A DNA stretch of 64,000 bases from Ctena decussata (GCA_963989385.1 OZ022510.1:31191448-31255447); one strand, 5' to 3'. Positions 13,991-27,788 are shown, counted from the first letter of the stretch. The notes: generated by a model not told the origin, from the letters alone. Numbers and translations are program-made.

Positions 13991-14651
13991 AGGTTATGGA
14001 ATAAACTAAACTTGATCGAGCTATGGGTAGGAACTCGCTGTTTACAGCGTGTTAAATTAAATCAGCTACTGTTTAACAACTAGCTTAATTTGTTAATTAG
14101 GAATAGGTGGATTATCATAACAGTACATGAAGGTGCGAAAGACGCATGTTTTATCTGGGTCTGCTTTGTGAGTTGAAGCAGCGCCCATTTTTGGCGATAA
14201 TGAGTCAACGATTATGCCATACAAAGTCTTTTCTATGTTTGTAATCCACCACTGAGTCAAATCCCAACCGTCTGAGTAAAAACAAACGGAGAAAACCAAG
14301 AAATAAGACAAACATCTTTGGTCTCTTGTATTTATAATAAATCCAATAATATGAATGTTTTATGTTACCTTTGGAAAATATATTCAATTCTCATTCAGAT
14401 ACTGATACTAAATTGATCGGAAAATATGGCAGAATTAGGTAACAAGGTCCAGAAACTTTGTTTTCTCCTCGCTGTTTGACAGATAAACTTTACTAAAATG
14501 TTAGCTGCTAGAAAACAGAATCTGATACCCGTATTTCGGATCCTGCATAGAGACAGGACACATGGGACTTGACATGACCTTGAAGTAATTAACCCAGTGC
14601 GCACAAGATTGAACAGCGACAAAGCGGCGTCGCCGCAAACGTCATAACTTG

Positions 14652-14886
14652 GATCGCGTCTTGACAACACCAACAAAGTGGCATGTGCGCCCGGTTTAAG
14701 ATTCAGATCAGCCTGGACAGCTGCCTAGTCTGATCAGAATCTTCGCTTTGCGCTTGAAGGGTAGCTTAGGGTCTAAGCTAGCTTCATGCAGACAGCGAAG
14801 GCTCTAATCAGACTGGGCGGATGCCCAAGCTGATCTGAGTCTTCCCTGGATGCACATGCCACTTTGTTTTTGTCTTGTCGCGGCTC
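14652..14886. mobile_element. MITE with long inverted ends (AACAAAGTGGCAT family), copy 1
   Basis: Ends read AACAAAGTGGCATGTGC and its near complement GTGCACATGCCACTTTGTT, with an internal TAGCTTAGGGTCTAAGCTA palindrome. The same layout recurs at 45077-45316. Confidence 0.7.
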
Positions 14887-16854
14887 ACATTGCTTCTGCA
14901 TTGATACCCCGTTTCTTCAGCCTTTTATGCATGCTGAGGAAGGTGAAAGTTATTGCTTAATAACTGCATTAACTATCTGAATATTTACGAATATTTATAT
15001 TAAATGAAGTATAATTGATGCATATTTCTTTTTTGTCTCAAGCATACCAAATCGGACCGGAATGCAAATTACTGACACCAGTAACAGAATGACCACAAAA
15101 CATATAGATCTATTGATGTGTGACTGATGAACGTGGAGTGCAGTGATAGTGCGCTGACTTATGACCGAAGGGTTTTGAAGTCGAATCCCTGCCCCTAGTC
15201 TGGCTCAAGACTCCAGTAATGACTATAAGCCAGTCAAAAAATCCATCAGTTTTTTGTTTTACTCTAATAATAGCCATCACTGGAGTCTATTAAATTCAGC
15301 TATCAGAAGATGTAAAATTAGTCTGATTGTTAAATTGTTTGTAAAATTTTGCATTTTCTGTTACATTATCATTATTAATGATGCCAGTCTACCCTGCCCC
15401 ATGCGTTGTTTTCGTGAGCAAGTCACATACCCACAGCTCAGCTTGTATATGTACTGGTATGTGACTAGTTTTATAAACTCTTCAGCGACTATAAATAATT
15501 ATTATTTTCATTATTATTATGAGCGCCATTGAAATTTCAGTTCAGAAGCAGTTCCTATTGTAAGAATACAAACACATAAACACAGTTCAACGTTTTATTA
15601 GGCAAACTGATCATATTTGATCTACTGCGGCAAATTCTATGTAACTGTGCAAAACCATTTAAACATTACAAAACTACAACCTACAATAAATAAATAAATG
15701 AGTAAAAAAAATAATAAAATGAAAAATAAACAAATGGGTGTTGATTTTAATGTCAGCAAAGAAGTCAATGGTGTAGTTCCTCACACCATCCCATCAGTCG
15801 GCACGAGGATACCATATGTTTCCTGGCCAGTCTGTTAGATATAAAAGATACGATTTTAGGCTACTTTACGTCATTTTATGCTACTTTACTCCACTTTATG
15901 CTACGCCACTTTACCTTCATTAAGAAATTTATAGACGTCGCGAGGGCGGGGGAGAGAGGGCGAGTGTGTGGGAAGGTGGTGGTAGTGGTGGTATTAGGGG
16001 GGGGGGGGGGGGGTACTATGCTGTACAGAGGTCTGACAACTCCATTCTTTCGTAGTGCAGACGCTTGAGTGGCGTAGAATAGAAAAGTGTGCCGTAAAGC
16101 GGTAAAGAAATAGCAAAATGAGAAAAACGAATTGTTTCATCATAAAACTGACAGATTGTTGGATATACATATCTATGAGAAGATCTTCAAAAATAAGATA
16201 AATGAATAAGTAAATGAATCAAATTAAAAATAAGTCAATGGAAAAGGGTATTACGAGTATTCAAAATCGGAAATCAGTAAATGAGACAAGATGGCGTTGT
16301 ATTCTTAGGCAAAACCCAAAGGTTCAGCCCCCTCTTTTCAGTTGGAGATTGTTTTTAAATGATCTGTAAACAACTGAGGGGTCGTCATCATTTATGCATG
16401 AGATGTGGCAGACACGTGTCCTTTAATATCTCAGTAAATCGGCGAAACATAACCGAGTTATGAACGGGTTTGGATGTTTGTTAAGTGTGACATTAAATCG
16501 ACTAGTGTTAAAGACACCAAATTCTGTAAATAAGATGGCACAAGGTGTATCATTACATGTAATACATCAGTAAGATGTGAAAGGTGAATGCCGTCCGGAT
16601 TATTTATCAAAGTCAAATGAACAAATACATGAATAATTACAAAAAAAAAAACGTTTTATCAGCCAGATGCTTCTGAATCGAAAAAAAACAAGATTCTAAT
16701 AAACTGTTTGTCGTTTTTATAATAAAAATACTAATAATGATTCATTTTAGTCGATTTTAATTCTATCGAAACTGAACGGCCATGTTTTTTTTTTTTTTTG
16801 GGGGGGGGGGAGGGGGAGACAAAGTCATAGCAGAAAAACACATAGACAAAATGG

Positions 16855-16894
<40 letters not shown>

Positions 16895-16944
16895 CATACA
16901 TACATACATACATACATACATACATACATACATACATACATACA
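16855..16944. repeat. (GATA)n and (CATA)n microsatellite
   Basis: About ten GATA units run directly into about twelve CATA units. Long ORFs predicted across it are repeat artefacts. Confidence 0.95.
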
Positions 16945-17153
16945 ATCTGATCTAAATTTGATATACGTTAAATTACCTTTTTTGCTAGATTTTTTTCAGG
17001 TTATTCTTTTCAAGTTATTACAATCTGTGTAAAACTGATAATCTAGGATGAAACAGTTCCTTCTACGCAATACTTTTATTCTTTGTGTCACCCTATGCTA
17101 TCTTTCGCCTTCGCACCACTTTACTCTCCTATAGATTACTTTACGCCTCACAC

Positions 17154-17208
17154 CACAGGTGTACCTAAAAACAGTATCAGAAGGATACTGTTTTTAGGTA
17201 CACCTGTG
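17154..17208. repeat. Perfect 25-bp-arm hairpin
   Basis: CACAGGTGTACCTAAAAACA and the rest of the arm pair with the right arm around a 5-nt loop. Isolated foldback sequence without further body. Confidence 0.8.
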
Positions 17209-18531
17209 ACGTGAGTACGGTATCATAGAATACCCAAATTCATTTTCCGGCTATATCCGTTTCAGGCCGTCAAAATTCCGTCTAACCCGCCAAAAATTAT
17301 TTTGTTGATGTGGAGATAATAAAAAATATTTATTAGCGAAATAGTACCTTTGCTCAGTGTTTATGCTTTTACCGCTTCAAATTTTGCAAAAATAATTTTA
17401 TCTCAAAACTCAAACAATTGAATTCCTAATTTTGTCCAATCAGCTTCCCGCTTGCTTACACACATGTCCTTTGTAAACAGGAAGGGATTACAAAGTTGTT
17501 TGTTCATTCACATTCTTGCAAACAAAGTAAACATGTTGACAGTTTGTGCACTCAGTGACTGCAATATACTATAGTGTGCATGTAATGTTCTAGAGAGCGT
17601 TCTGGAAAAAATAGAATACCTAGAAATGTAAGAAAGCTCTTTTAGCAATTTTTGTGCTTTTTTTTCCAGAGGACTGAAATAATGTCAGATTGTGAAAAAT
17701 GATGAGAATAATTATTGTTGTTGAGGCCAAAAAAAAAAAATGTCTTGTTGGAAACCCGACCGACCCCTTTTTTTGGAACCGACTCGAAATCTTTTAAGGC
17801 GCCTCGCTATCGGTAAAAATCGGCAACCTTCATTTTTGCCGGTAGTCCCGGTTCGATAGTCCCGGTTTTTATACAAGTACCGCAGCGTAAGCCAGTTAGC
17901 CAAACGGCGCATACCGCCATTACTGCAATCGTGTCCTGCGATAATTGTTGTCACATACAGCCATTTGATCTTGTCCCGACGTATCAAATATCGCCACTGG
18001 CTTTAAAATTATAGCACGTGTTATAATTAATAGGATTACCACAGGTGTCAGCCAGGCGAATAGACTGCCTACGGCCAGGCTACGGGCCAATCAAGATTGT
18101 CTGTATGGAGCACTGAAACAGGTAACACATGTCGGACCGCCTACCTGTCAATCACGAGTGTCAAAATAACGCCCACACGTAGATTCAACCTCTTACAACA
18201 GTCTGCAAAACAACTGATCAAATGACGATGACTGAGCGTTTGGATAAAAGTTGTCCATCTTTTTTTACTATCGCGAGAATGTAACTAGCATGTATGTGTA
18301 GGGCGTATACATGCCGTCTTCAAAAGTTTGTGAATGTAGCCATAACACACAAATACTGAAGCATGTATTGACAAACTCTGTCTGAAGTTTTTACGAACAC
18401 AACATTCATATTGACGTTTGCCCAAACAACAGAAGGTCTTGTCATGATCCATTCTGTTGTCAATAGATTTTTTAGGAATACGAACCTCTTCCGCAAAAAG
18501 CAAAGATACACTGTTAAAATAGTCGCTATTT
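17209..18531. other. Intergenic, nothing recognised
   Basis: AT-rich sequence without supported genes. ORFs here lack protein-like composition or known motifs. Confidence 0.45.
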
Positions 18532-18538
18532 CCGACGC

Positions 18539-19500
18539 CACAGGAGTTTGTATTTATGTCTGTAGCACGCTGGCAAAGCTCTCATGCCCATTTCAACAAT
18601 AGCGATGCGAAGCAGAGAAAGGATGGAAACGTGCTAATTTTCAGCCAGGGTACGAAAATGTGTTCGTCATTCACCAAAATTTTTGTTTCGCAGATTTTCG
18701 ACGGCAAATGCCGGTGCTAAGTATCGAATTTGTATATCCTTTAAACCTAAGCTCAGTAGTGTATCGATATCTTCTTTATCTGCGAGTAATTATCTTTTAC
18801 AGCCCCAAATTTGTGACAATTTCTGTCAGCACGACTTCCATTGCGTAAAAGGAGCGTTCCGAATGAAACAGCAAGCGCCTTTTGACTCGAATCAATTTTA
18901 GTAATTGCCGGTACTACCAGAATTTTGGGCGACCTCCATCTGAAGCTAGGGTCATTATATCTACTTACCAACAACTGATGTCAAGTATAGATGCCATTTT
19001 TATGTTTGTTAAATGATTTATTTTCTTCACTTTTATTTAATAAAATTTTTTGATTTGGCCTGTAGTGAACGGCGTAGATCAGTGGTACCTTGCAGTATTT
19101 AGTATGACCGTGTCTTTTGGTTTGGGGTGTTTCAGTGGACCGCTCTCCCAGACGCTCGGAAAAACCCCCATCTCATTCGGAACGCTCCTTTTACGCAATG
19201 GAAGTCGTGCTGACAGAAATTGTCACAAATTTGGGGCTGTAAAAGATAATTACTCGCAGATAAAGAAGATATCGATACACTACTGAGCTTAGGTTTAAAG
19301 GATATACAAATTCGATACTTAGCACCGGCATTTGCCGTCGAAAATCTGCGAAACAAAAATTTTGGTGAATGACGAACACATTTTCGTACCCTGGCTGAAA
19401 ATTAGCACGTTTCCATCCTTTCTCTGCTTCGCATCGCTATTGTTGAAATGGGCATGAGAGCTTTGCCAGCGTGCTACAGACATAAATACAAACTCCTGTG
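18539..19500. mobile_element. Non-autonomous DNA transposon with 328-bp inverted arms and 7-bp TSD
   Basis: Left arm 18539-18866 and right arm 19173-19500 are inverted copies of the same length, so no net indel; both arms give the same 62-residue translated frame, so they are nearly identical. The ends are CACAGGAG...CTCCTGTG. CCGACGC stands immediately outside both ends (18532-18538, 19501-19507), a perfect 7-bp target duplication. The 306-bp centre has no ORF. Long arms with a 7-bp duplication would suit a P-, Dada- or MULE-like transposase; the superfamily is not settled. Confidence 0.85.
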
Positions 19501-19507
19501 CCGACGC

Positions 19508-21264
19508 GTTATGGTCCGAGCTCTGGTATAATATTCATTGTTTTAATTAATGGTACTTTTAAAAAACGAATATTGAAACGTCCATTTCACCGATTTCCTA
19601 GTTGTATCGTCATATTGTCATGCAACCCAGTGCGAAAATAATGCTGAACAGTGCACAAAAATAGCGCATTCTGATCAGGGTCTACGCGATTATACATTCG
19701 GTATAATATTAACGGTAGTGTTAGTATGCAATTACCTGCTCGTTTAGGGTTCAAGCATGTTTTGCTTTGATGTTAATATCAAAGACGCCGCTGTGAGTAT
19801 ACGCGTGCCATGCACAGTGTCATTTTAACCGTGAGGCGGCTAAAGGTACCTCAGTACACACACTGATAACCAACAATTGTATCAGCCATTGGCACAACTA
19901 ATCAGTCAGACCGGTCTTTCTTGTTCGCATCTAACATGAATAATAATGAACATCCACCTAAAGACAACCAAGTACTTTGGTGGAAGCGTGTCAATATACG
20001 CTCTTCACACGTTCCGTAAGTCACCTATTTCCGACGCTGACCATTCGGCGGCAATGAAATGGAATATTATGCAGTAACAGACAGTGCAACCATCGTAACT
20101 TGGGCAAATCCCCAGTTTTCAGAATGCTGAGGCCTTACGTATTGTTCACAAACAAACAGGAATGACTCTGATTAGACTGCGCAAATGCTCAGGCTTCCCT
20201 TCGTAGAACAAAAAAGTTCACTATGGGAGAGAGAGAGAGAGAGAGAAAGTGGTGGCGGGGGAGGGGGGTAAAAATAACCATGCATTAGTCATTCCTAACC
20301 AAAAAATTCTCTCAATACATCCAAATCTGACACCATGGAAGTCTGGAGTCTGGACTTCCAAATTTTGAAAGTTAGTGGAAACCCTGCTTCCATCAAGATG
20401 GCGTCGTCGTTGCTGGCGATTTACATCCTATATCCATGAGGTCCTCTGGGTTTCTAAAACCTATTAGCATCTAGCGCAAAATGTTTGGAGAAGGTTTAAA
20501 AAATTCTCTGAAAATTTTTTTTTTCCTACCTACCGACCCTATTTTTTTGGTGACGTTTCCGGAAACAAGACATTTTTTTTTTTGGTCTGAGTGTTGTGTG
20601 GTATAGCGTCCCAGTAAACCAATATATATATTGTAATTATAGAAAATATCCGACATGCTTAGTATGTTGGAGTATATAGTTTTTGTCATCCCGTCTGTTC
20701 GTTCCTCCATTTTTAGCGTAAATAAAAGTCACTGGGGGCGTAGTCTAATATCTTGACGTAACTCCGATTTTATTTTTTTGATTGGTCTCTGTTACGGGTA
20801 TTTCAGAAAAAGGCAAAATGAAAAATACAATACCTGGAGTGCAATTTCTACTGGGGATGCTGCGTCGGGAACGATAATTTGCAAAATGCGACAAAAAACG
20901 TGCTTACAGAAAGCATGATTCTCGGGCAAAGGCTGGGATTGTATTTCAGTTTCATTGGTGCGCTCGGCAGGAAAGGTAAAGTTTTGGTTGTAAAGAAGTA
21001 AAATTTAAAATACTTAATTTTTGTATTTTTGTGTACCGAAACATTCCGGAATAAGTTCCATGTGGGCAATAAACAAAAGAACTTACGCCCAAAATTTCAG
21101 ACCGTTTCAGTGGCGCAGTTTTTAGTGCACTGCGATTTAAATTTAAATTTACCTATAATTACTGGAACACACTTTAAATATAGGGTTTTCCCATACAGAT
21201 AAGGTTTATGTTATCCCGCGGTTTATAAAAGTATGTATGCAGCTGGTGGTGTTTTTCATACAAC
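19508..21264. other. Intergenic with a (GA)n tract
   Basis: No gene supported. A short GA repeat lies at 20227-20247, and poly-T/A-rich stretches at about 20510-20590. Confidence 0.45.
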
Positions 21265-21274
21265 CCTGAGTTTG

Positions 21275-21756
21275 CGGTGAGACGACTGACCGAAATCACC
21301 GAAATCTACTGAAATCACCGAAATCACCATAGGATTTACAGAAATCACCAAGAATAGTGTCAAATAAATGACTATATATGTATAACTGGTTATTAATAAG
21401 TCATATTTTTCTTTCCTGATAAAAATATCATATCTCTTTCCTGTAACAGAAGCATTAGGTGTTTTTATTTCTTCATTTATTCAATTACAAGTGTATAATT
21501 TCAATACAAATAACACACGCCCAATATTATTTTTCCGAAATAATTTTCTTTGTAACCTAATCAATTTATAATAAATCCTATATTTTCTTGTATGATGGTA
21601 TGCATTGACCGTCATTTTTTTTAAGTTTGTTTTAAGTACACTGTATAACAATTAGTTTTACTAATAATGCCCAATCAGTTCACTTAATTATATAATCACG
21701 GCGGCATATACATTAAACATATTACGCTATGCGATTAAACTGCAACAAAGAAAGAT

Positions 21757-21794
<38 letters not shown>

Positions 21795-24700
21795 AAGACG
21801 GGAAAAGAGAAAGAATATGCCAAAACAAAAATCCAGACATGAAGACAGGAGGAAATGTTTTGCAGGAGGAAATGTTTTGCGTATTTTTAATATTGTATGT
21901 AGTATATAGAATAGATATAACGTTTTTGCCTGTTCTCCTGTGTCCGTTTGCTCGTCCGTAAGGTCTCATTTCGTGTAAAAATGTGCGTTAATTTTTCTCT
22001 AATAGTGTTTCGTATGAACACAATATTAGTAAGTATCGATCTTAATTTATTTGCAATTTGTTGATGCTGATGCTGTTGCTGACTTAAGGCCAAGGCCACA
22101 GACTTTGAACTTTTGTATCATTTGGGCTAAATTTTTGCATCACGTTTTATCTCTCTGAAATTCTTAATGGGAACTTGTCATATAAGCATAGTATTATAAG
22201 CAGTATCATTACAGGGCTGAGACTGACTAGTGTGCATCCTGTTGATGCTGGTGTTGAGTTAAGGATGCTGGTGTTGACTTAAGGTCGTGTGCCGCTAGCG
22301 CTAGGAGTCTAACCCATGACCACCAATCCCCCTTCCCTCACCCCAACCCCAACCGCCATGAGTCAGGGAACACACAATTCACCAGGCCTTGCGGTCCGCT
22401 TTGATTAATTAATTAATTAATTAATTATCAGAGCTGGGAAGCAATCAGCCATAAAACGTCTTTTGTCCCAATTAGTATTGCAACAGCTGGAGGCGTTCCG
22501 AGTAATTTAAGTTCTTTGTGGTGATTCGGTCAATCGTCGAAAAGGTGATTTCGAACCCAAAACCTTGGGAAAAAACACTTTATTATTAATTTATTTCTGT
22601 ATTTATTAGTTTTTAGCTCACCTGAGCCAGCGGCTCCGGGGGAGCTTATAGGATGGCAAGGCTCCGGCGTCCGTCGTACGTCGTCCGTCGTCCGTCCACA
22701 CTTTCAAACAACTTCTCCTCTAAAACCGCTTGGCCAATTGCAACCAAATTTCATATGTAGCCTCCTGGGACCTTAGGAACGAAAAGTTGTTCAAACGGTC
22801 CTGGTCACATGACCAACATGGCCGCCATGCCCATATATGGTAAAAACCTGAAAAAATCTTCTTCTCCAGAACCAATAGGGCGATGGCCTTGAAACTTGGT
22901 ATGTAGCATCGGGTACACGAGTACTACCAAGATTGTTCAAATTATGACCTTGGGTTGACCTTGACCTTTTTTACGGTAAGGTCAAATTTGCTTCCTTATG
23001 CTTTTATATGGCAAAATGCTGCAACATAAGATATCTTGGAAACTGTTGAATATTTTGGCCTAAAAATTGGTACATACAGTCATCTTAATGACTACATGAA
23101 GATTTATGAGTTCAAGAGGTCAAGGTCATTCTTTGACCTTTGACCCAGAACTCTCATATTTTGACAATATCAAACAATCTCCTCAAAAACAACTAGGCCA
23201 ATTGTAATTAAATTGCATATAGATCCTCCAGGGGTTGAGGGAATGAAAATTTGTTCATACGGTTTAGGTCACATGACCAACATGGCCACCACGCCCATAT
23301 ATGGTAAAAACCTTTAAAAATCTTCTTCTCCAGAACCAGTAGACCGATGGCCTTGAAACTCGGTATGTAGCATTGGGTACTCAAGTACTATCAAGATTGT
23401 TCAAATTATGACCCTGGGTTGACCTTGCCCTTTTTTACGGCAAGGTCAAATATCGGAAAATGCTAGCACATGAGATTTCATGGTAAGTTTTGAAGATTTT
23501 GGCCTAAAAATTGGTATATACAATCATCTGAATGAGTACATGAAGATATGTGAGTACAAGAGGTCAATGTCATTCTTTGACCTTTGACCCAGAAATTTCA
23601 AATTTTGACAATTTCAAAGAATCTGCTCTAAAACCACTAAGCCAATTGAAACCAAATTTCATATAGAGCCTCGAGGGGTTGAGGGAATGAAAAAATTTTC
23701 TAACGCTCCTGGACACATGACCAACATGGCCGCCATGCCCATATATGGTAAATACCTTTATAAATCTTCTTCTCCAGAACCAATTGACCGATGGCCTTGA
23801 GACTTTGTATGTAGCATTGGGTACTTGAGTACTATCAAGATTGTTCAAATTATGACCTTGTGTTGACCTTGACCTTTTACAGCAAGGTCAAATATGGGAA
23901 AATGGTAGAACATATGATTTCATGGAAAGTTTTGAAGATTTTGGCCTAAAAAATTGGTATATACAGTTGTCTTAATGAGTTCATGAAGAATTATGAGTAC
24001 AAGAGGTCAAGGTCATTTTTTTACCTTTGATCCAGATCGCTCATATTTTGACATTTTCAGCCATTTCCTCAAAAGCCAAAGGGCCAATTGTGAACACATT
24101 TCATATAGAGCCTCCAGGGGTTGATTGAATGAAAAATTTGTTCAAACGGTCCAGGTCACATGACCAACATGGCCGCCATTACCACTTATGGTATAAATCT
24201 TTAATATTTTTCTTCTCCAGAACCAATCCACCTATGGCCTTGACACTTGGTAAATAGCATGGAGTACTAGAGTACCACCAAGACTGTTCAAATGGTGACC
24301 TTGGGTTTACCTTGACCTTTTTTGCGGCATGGTCAAATATGGGAAAATGCTAGAACATAAGATTTCATGGAAAGTTTTGAAGATTTTGGCCTAAAAATGG
24401 TATATATGGTTGTCTTAATGAGTACATGAAGATTTATGAGTACAAGTAGTCATGGTCATTCTTTGACTTTTGACCCAAAACTCATATTTTGACAATTTCA
24501 GACATGTTAAGTAAAAGCCAGCTTGCCAATTGTTCAGGTGAGCGATTCAGGGCCTCATGGCCCTCTTGTTTAATTGATTTAGAAGCAATTTTAATATATC
24601 TGCCAAACAAAAAACTAGACATGTACGTCTTTTTTTCCAATACTGAGGCTAATACCAACACAGACTTTTCGATGCAGGCCCATGGGTGATTTCCGTGTAT

Positions 24701-24884
24701 CCGATCTTAATTAATACATCTATATTAAAAAATATAATTTATTTCTTTTTTTTTTTACAAATAAATTCAATACATATTATCAATAAAAGGTGATTTCAGA
24801 TGAATTCAGTGGTGATTTCTGCAAATTCTACGGTGATTTCGGTGATTTCAGTAGATTTCGGTGATTTCGGTCAATCATCTTACC
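21275..24884. mobile_element. DNA transposon with GAAATCACC sub-terminal repeats, carrying a nested element
   Basis: The left end (21275-21350) and right end (24790-24884) are inverted copies made of repeated GAAATCACC/GGTGATTTC units. CCTGAGTTTG precedes the left end and CCTAAGTTTG follows the right end, a probable 9-10-bp target duplication with one change. The interior has a (GA)n tract (21757-21798), an (ATTA)n tract (22405-22427) and a complete Helentron-like insertion (22615-24570). No transposase ORF. Confidence 0.65.
22615..24570 (+). mobile_element. Helentron-like non-autonomous element with about 450-bp tandem units (copy A)
   Basis: Begins AGCTCACCTGAGCC after a T-run, then a (CCGTCGT)n tract, then about four tandem units. 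Each unit has the landmarks CCAATTG...ACCAAATTTCATAT, CACATGACCAACATGGC, TTCTTCTCCAGAACC and TTGACCTTTGACCC. It ends with GCTCAGGTGAGC-like sequence, a GGGCC-TCAT-GGCCC hairpin and TCTTGTT. The terminal layout matches rolling-circle Helentron/HINE elements. Confidence 0.7.
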
Positions 24885-24894
24885 CCTAAGTTTG

Positions 24895-26230
24895 TGTCAA
24901 TGCCTTTCACTTGATGTTCTGTACATAGCCTCTTGATGACATCATTTGCATCTTCAACATCTGTGTCCTGTCTAGGTATTATAATTATTAAATGTTATTA
25001 TTTTTTGGGGTTTAGTATGAAGCGCTCATATGGTGAAAAGCATTATTTGAGCCCTATTTTGTCATATTGATTCAACTTTTTGTGTCCAGTAGGACAGTTA
25101 CTAAAGTCTGACTTATGTACCATTTCAGTGTCAAGGATCACAAAATGCATTCAACACAATTTTAGTTTACTACTATGATGCCTTGAATAATTAAACTTTA
25201 AAGAGTGCATAATAATGACTCCTGATCCAGCAAAAAGCTTTTTTCAGACACCAGAATAGACTCAATTCTGCATTTTACAGAGCTCTAGATAAGAGGGCGT
25301 ATTTGATGATAATTAAGGATAATTTTTTTTATTCTTCATCCAAACCATATGTTGTGACCCCTCATCTGAACCGTCTCGTCGAGACGGTTCAGATGAGGGG
25401 TCACAACATATGTTTTTATGCAGAATTAACAAAAATTATCCCTAATTATCACCAAATACTCCCTCTTATCTAGAGCTCTGGTTTTATACACGCTTGACAA
25501 ATCCAAAAATTTTCTACTTGCCCACTGGGCAAGCAAAATGATTTTTTACTTGCCCAGCCAAATTTTCAACTTGCCCGGAATCTTCGTCAAATTCCAGCAT
25601 TAACGAATAACTGTCTAGAAAATTAAGCAATTTGGTTTCTTTTAAAGCTCAGTAACACATTACACATTACCCATTGTTATATAGATATAATTCCCAGTTA
25701 TCATTACCACTATCATTTATAGTCTAAGCAGTTTAAAATATGTCAAATGCTGATATGTACTCACAATATAAGCTCACAGTGTGAGCTATTTAAACTTATC
25801 AATTGGCTTATACCATTTTATAATCCTTCAGTAATCATGGTAAGTAAGTGTTGATCAACTGCTGCACGACAGTTTGTCTAAAACCGTTTCGTGGAATAAC
25901 CATTACGCCAAAGAACAATTTGGGTGAATGACCATTTGGTCTAAAGTTTTTTTTTTTGTCAAATAACCAATTCGTCCACGTGTCAATTCGTCTAAAATGC
26001 TTCGGGTGGGGACACTTTGTCAAAAATTTACCTTTAACTAATATTAATCAAGTTAATTGACAGTACATTTTACCATTAAATCTGCATTTTGTTAGGGATG
26101 CTTGATTGACAGGGCTGGGAATTTCTACTTGTCCTCTCACCATGGCGAGTAGATATTCCTGGTGGCCAAGTGGACTTTTCCCCTGCTCGTCCTACAGGAC
26201 GAGTGCAATTTTCTCTTGGATAGCAATAAA
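24895..26230. other. Intergenic holding one MITE
   Basis: Apart from the palindromic MITE nothing is supported. At about 25500-25590 and 26120-26220 are CTTGCCC- and GACGAGT-rich diverged repeats. Confidence 0.4.
25278..25480. mobile_element. Palindromic MITE, CAGAGCTCNAGATAAGAGGG family
   Basis: About 200 bp, almost wholly self-complementary, with ends CAGAGCTCTAGATAAGAGGG and a core GACCCCTCA-T...GAGACGGTTC palindrome. The same family occurs at 51258, 54207, 54858, 55801 and 56689, and degenerately near 30710-30875. Confidence 0.85.
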
Positions 26231-27788
26231 AACAAGAGGGCCATGAGGTCCTGAATTGCTCACCTGAGCAATTGGCAAGGAGGCTTTTTCTTATCATGTC
26301 TGAAATTGTCAAAATATGAGTCTTGGGTCAAAAGTCAAAGAATGACCATGACTACTTGTACTCATAAATCTTCATGTACTCATTAAGACAACCATATATA
26401 CCATTTTTAGGCCAAAATCTTCAAAACTTTCCATGAAATCTTATATTCCAGCATTTTCCCATGTTTGACCATGCCGCAAGAAAGGTCCAGGTAAACCCAA
26501 GGTCATCATTTGAACAGTCTTGGTGGTATTCTAATACCCCATGCTACTTACCAAGTTTCAAGGCCATAGGTGTATTGGTTCTATTTTCTATTCTATCCCA
26601 TAACCTTACTAGGTCGTTAGGGCACCACAGATGACTTTGAAACAATCCCTTTCCATCTTGCCCTGTCTTCAGCTGCCCTGGCAAAATCCATCCCTTTCCA
26701 CTGGTTAATTTTGTCTTCCCACCTCTTCTTCTGTCTGCCTCTTCTTCTTTTTCCTTTCACTGTGCCCTGTAGAATCGTCTTTGCTAAACCAGAAGACCTT
26801 GTGACCACCTTAGTTTCCATTTCTTAAGGTAGTTTGGCCAGGTCACAGGGTCTTCTGGTTTAGCAAAGACAATTGGTTCTGGAGAAGAAAAATATTAAAG
26901 ATTTATATCGTAAATGGTAATGGCGGCCATGTTGGTCTTGTGACCTGGACCTTTGAACAAATTTTTATTCAATCAACCCCTGGAGGCTCTATATGAAATG
27001 TGTTTACAACTGGGACTTTGCCTTTTGAGGTAATGTTTGAAAATGTCAAAATATGAGAGATCTGGATCAAAGATCATCAAGAAATGACCTTGACCTCTTG
27101 TACTTATAATTCTTCATGACCTCATTAAGACAACTGTATATACAAACTTTTAGGCCAAAATCGTCAAAACTTTCCATGAAATCTTATGTTCTAGCATTTT
27201 CCCAAATATGACCTTGCCGTTAATAAAGTCAAGGTCAACCCAAGGTCATATTTGAATAATCTTAATAGTACTCGAGTACCCAATGCTATATACCAACTCT
27301 CAAGGCCATCAGTCAACTGGTTCTGGAGAACAAGATTTTTAAAGGTTTTTACCATATATATGGGCGTGGCGGCCATGTTGGTCATGTGACCAGGACCGTT
27401 AGAAATGTTTTTCATTCCCTCAACCCCTGGAGGCCTCTATATGAAATTTTGTAACAATTGGCCCAGTGGTTTTTGAGGAGATTGTTTGAACTTGTCAAAA
27501 TATGAGAGTTCTGGTCAAAGGTCAAAGAATGACCATGACCTCTTATACTCACAAATCTTCATGTATTCATTAATTTAACTGTATATACCAATTTTTAGGC
27601 CAAAATCTTCAAAACTTTCCATTAAATCTTATGTTCTAGCATTTTCCCATATTTGACCTTGCGGTAAAGAAGGTCAAGGTCAACCCAGTATCATAATTTG
27701 AACAATCTGGATAGTATTTGAGTACCCAATGCTACATACCAAGTTTCAAGGCCATTGGACAACTGGTTCTGGAGAAGAAGATTTGTAA
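26231..27788 (-). mobile_element. Helentron-like element, truncated at its start (copy B)
   Basis: Minus-strand copy of the family at 22615-24570. Its hairpin terminus is at 26231 (AACAAGAGGGCC) and the opposite, 5' end is missing. It is interrupted by a LINE fragment (26590-26870). Confidence 0.7.
26590..26870 (-). pseudogene. LINE C-terminal fragment with a small inverted duplication
   Basis: The minus-strand frame 26617-26820 encodes a KTILQGTVKGKRRRGRQKKRW-type segment, the C-terminal tail of a LINE RT protein also seen at 13690-13960. From 26818 a short piece with the same coding (VTGSSGLAKT-like) appears on the plus strand, so the insertion carries an inverted repeat. Confidence 0.7.

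Larger units (their letters stand above)
14000..17150. other. Intergenic with simple repeats
   Basis: No gene seen. Contains the MITE above, a possible degenerate tRNA-like SINE head near 15130-15210, a G-run at 15997-16013, and TTTACG/ACTTTA-rich low-complexity DNA around 15860-15920 and 17090-17150. Confidence 0.5.

Noticed and set aside
16731..16945. ORFs with MYVC and SIYL repeats
   Set aside because: Microsatellite translation.
18660..19379. Two identical 62-residue ORFs on opposite strands
   Set aside because: They fall in the inverted arms of one transposon; no protein-like conservation beyond arm identity.
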